The notes under the pieces were generated by a model. That model made no database searches. It worked only from the letters and a program-made list of their open reading frames with translations, and was not told the DNA's origin. 6,654 bases of DNA from JAMCRM01 sp041685075 (GTDB lineage Bacteria > Acidobacteriota > Terriglobia > Bryobacterales > Bryobacteraceae). The stretch spans positions 1 to 6,654 of the forward strand of contig JAWLGN010000303.1 in the NCBI GenBank assembly GCA_041685075.1. Direction: 5' to 3'. Both the position numbers and the translations under genes were made by a program. Shown piece by piece: positions 6,150 to 6,654 of the stretch (position 1 is its first letter; each line of letters opens with the position of its first letter).

Positions 6150-6654
6150 TCAGCGCAGCGCCGCCGGTTTGCCGCCGCTCTCTTTACTGCGCAGGGCGGC
6201 GTCCATGAAGGCGAAGATCTCCAGGCTCTCCTCCACCGGAACGGGAACCACGCCGGTCTGGAAGAACTTCACGATCTCCACCACCATCGGGCGATAGCCG
6301 ACCGCCGCCTTCGGATTGCTCTGCACCACCTGCTTGCCTCGAAACACCACCGCGCCATAGCCCCCGTAGGGGCGCAGCGCCCGGACGCTGCCGATGCGGC
6401 CGTCCTTCCACCGCCCCACGATCTCGTCCGCGCCCTCGGTATAGGTGCGGGTCACCTCGACGCACCCCGGCCCCATCAGGGTATAGAGCATCTCGATGGG
6501 ATGAATCGCGTACCAGGAGAGGTCCAGGTGATGGTGCTCTTCAAACGGGCCGGGGCCCCAGGTGATGGCTCCCGAAATGCCCTCCCCCTTCAGCTCCGTA
6601 ATCAACTCGCTGAACCGCAGACTGGAACTGGTCCACCACGGCACCCCCGCCTTC
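6150..6654 (-). CDS. Gfo/Idh/MocA family oxidoreductase, C-terminal part, 5' end outside window
   Basis: The frame is open from the window edge to a TGA at 6150-6152 (about 167 residues). It begins inside the protein at a K-A-G-V-P-W-W segment followed by SSSLRF. This is the C-terminal alpha/beta substrate domain of a Gfo/Idh/MocA NAD(P)-dependent sugar dehydrogenase. LSWYAIHPIEMLYTLMGPG carries the conserved histidine (codon 6501-6503) at the position of the family's catalytic His, and antiparallel sheet strands such as VEVTRTYTEG and GAVVFRG follow. A triple His just before it (EEHHHLDL) may line the active site. The N-terminal Rossmann domain and any Tat signal are outside the window. It is the first visible gene of the minus-strand group, 23 bases ahead of the RraA-like gene. 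The substrate is probably a sugar, inositol or sugar acid, but cannot be assigned. Confidence 0.85.
   Translation of the reverse strand, partial: KAGVPWWTSSSLRFSELITELKGEGISGAITWGPGPFEEHHHLDLSWYAIHPIEMLYTLMGPGCVEVTRTYTEGADEIVGRWKDGRIGSVRALRPYGGYGAVVFRGKQVVQSNPKAAVGYRPMVVEIVKFFQTGVVPVPVEESLEIFAFMDAALRSKESGGKPAALR

Overview
The window is GC-rich, gene-dense bacterial chromosome with eight protein genes, two of them cut by the window ends, and one tRNA gene. Gene content suggests an Acidobacteriota-like heterotroph, perhaps of the Solibacter/Bryobacter type: twin-arginine (Tat) signals on a sulfatase, a UxuA-like TIM barrel and an unknown protein, alongside Gfo/Idh and RraA-type enzymes. This assignment is inferred from gene style only. 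Planctomycetota or Verrucomicrobiota-type bacteria are not excluded.

Left part, plus strand: the 3' end of a GH1-like glycoside hydrolase (1-648), then a short four-helix membrane protein of DUF1772 type (680-1171). Its 3' end overlaps by 37 bp the 3' end of a minus-strand GNAT acetyltransferase (1135-1740). A 109-bp divergent spacer with a long imperfect palindrome separates the GNAT gene from a plus-strand UxuA/mannonate-dehydratase-like gene with a Tat leader (1850-2929).

Right part, minus strand: reading right to left there is the C-terminal part of a Gfo/Idh/MocA oxidoreductase (6150-6654), an RraA-like aldolase/decarboxylase family protein (5449-6126), a Tat-exported protein of unknown function (4551-5462) that overlaps the RraA gene by 14 bp, a tRNA-Val(UAC) gene with encoded CCA (4419-4495), and a Tat-exported sulfatase (2931-4373). 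The sulfatase meets the UxuA-like gene tail to tail, with one base between them.

Taken together, the exported sulfatase, GH1-like hydrolase, UxuA-like enzyme, Gfo/Idh dehydrogenase and RraA-like lyase fit a carbohydrate-degrading neighbourhood: desulfation, glycoside cleavage, sugar or sugar-acid oxidation and dehydration, and C-C cleavage of a keto-acid. The substrate cannot be read from the sequence. No CRISPR array, insertion sequence or phage gene was seen, no gene-free stretch exceeds about 110 bp, and nothing clearly forms a new defence or mobile system. The best leads are the unknown Tat protein, the Tat-tagged UxuA-like enzyme with altered motif residues, and the palindrome in the divergent spacer.
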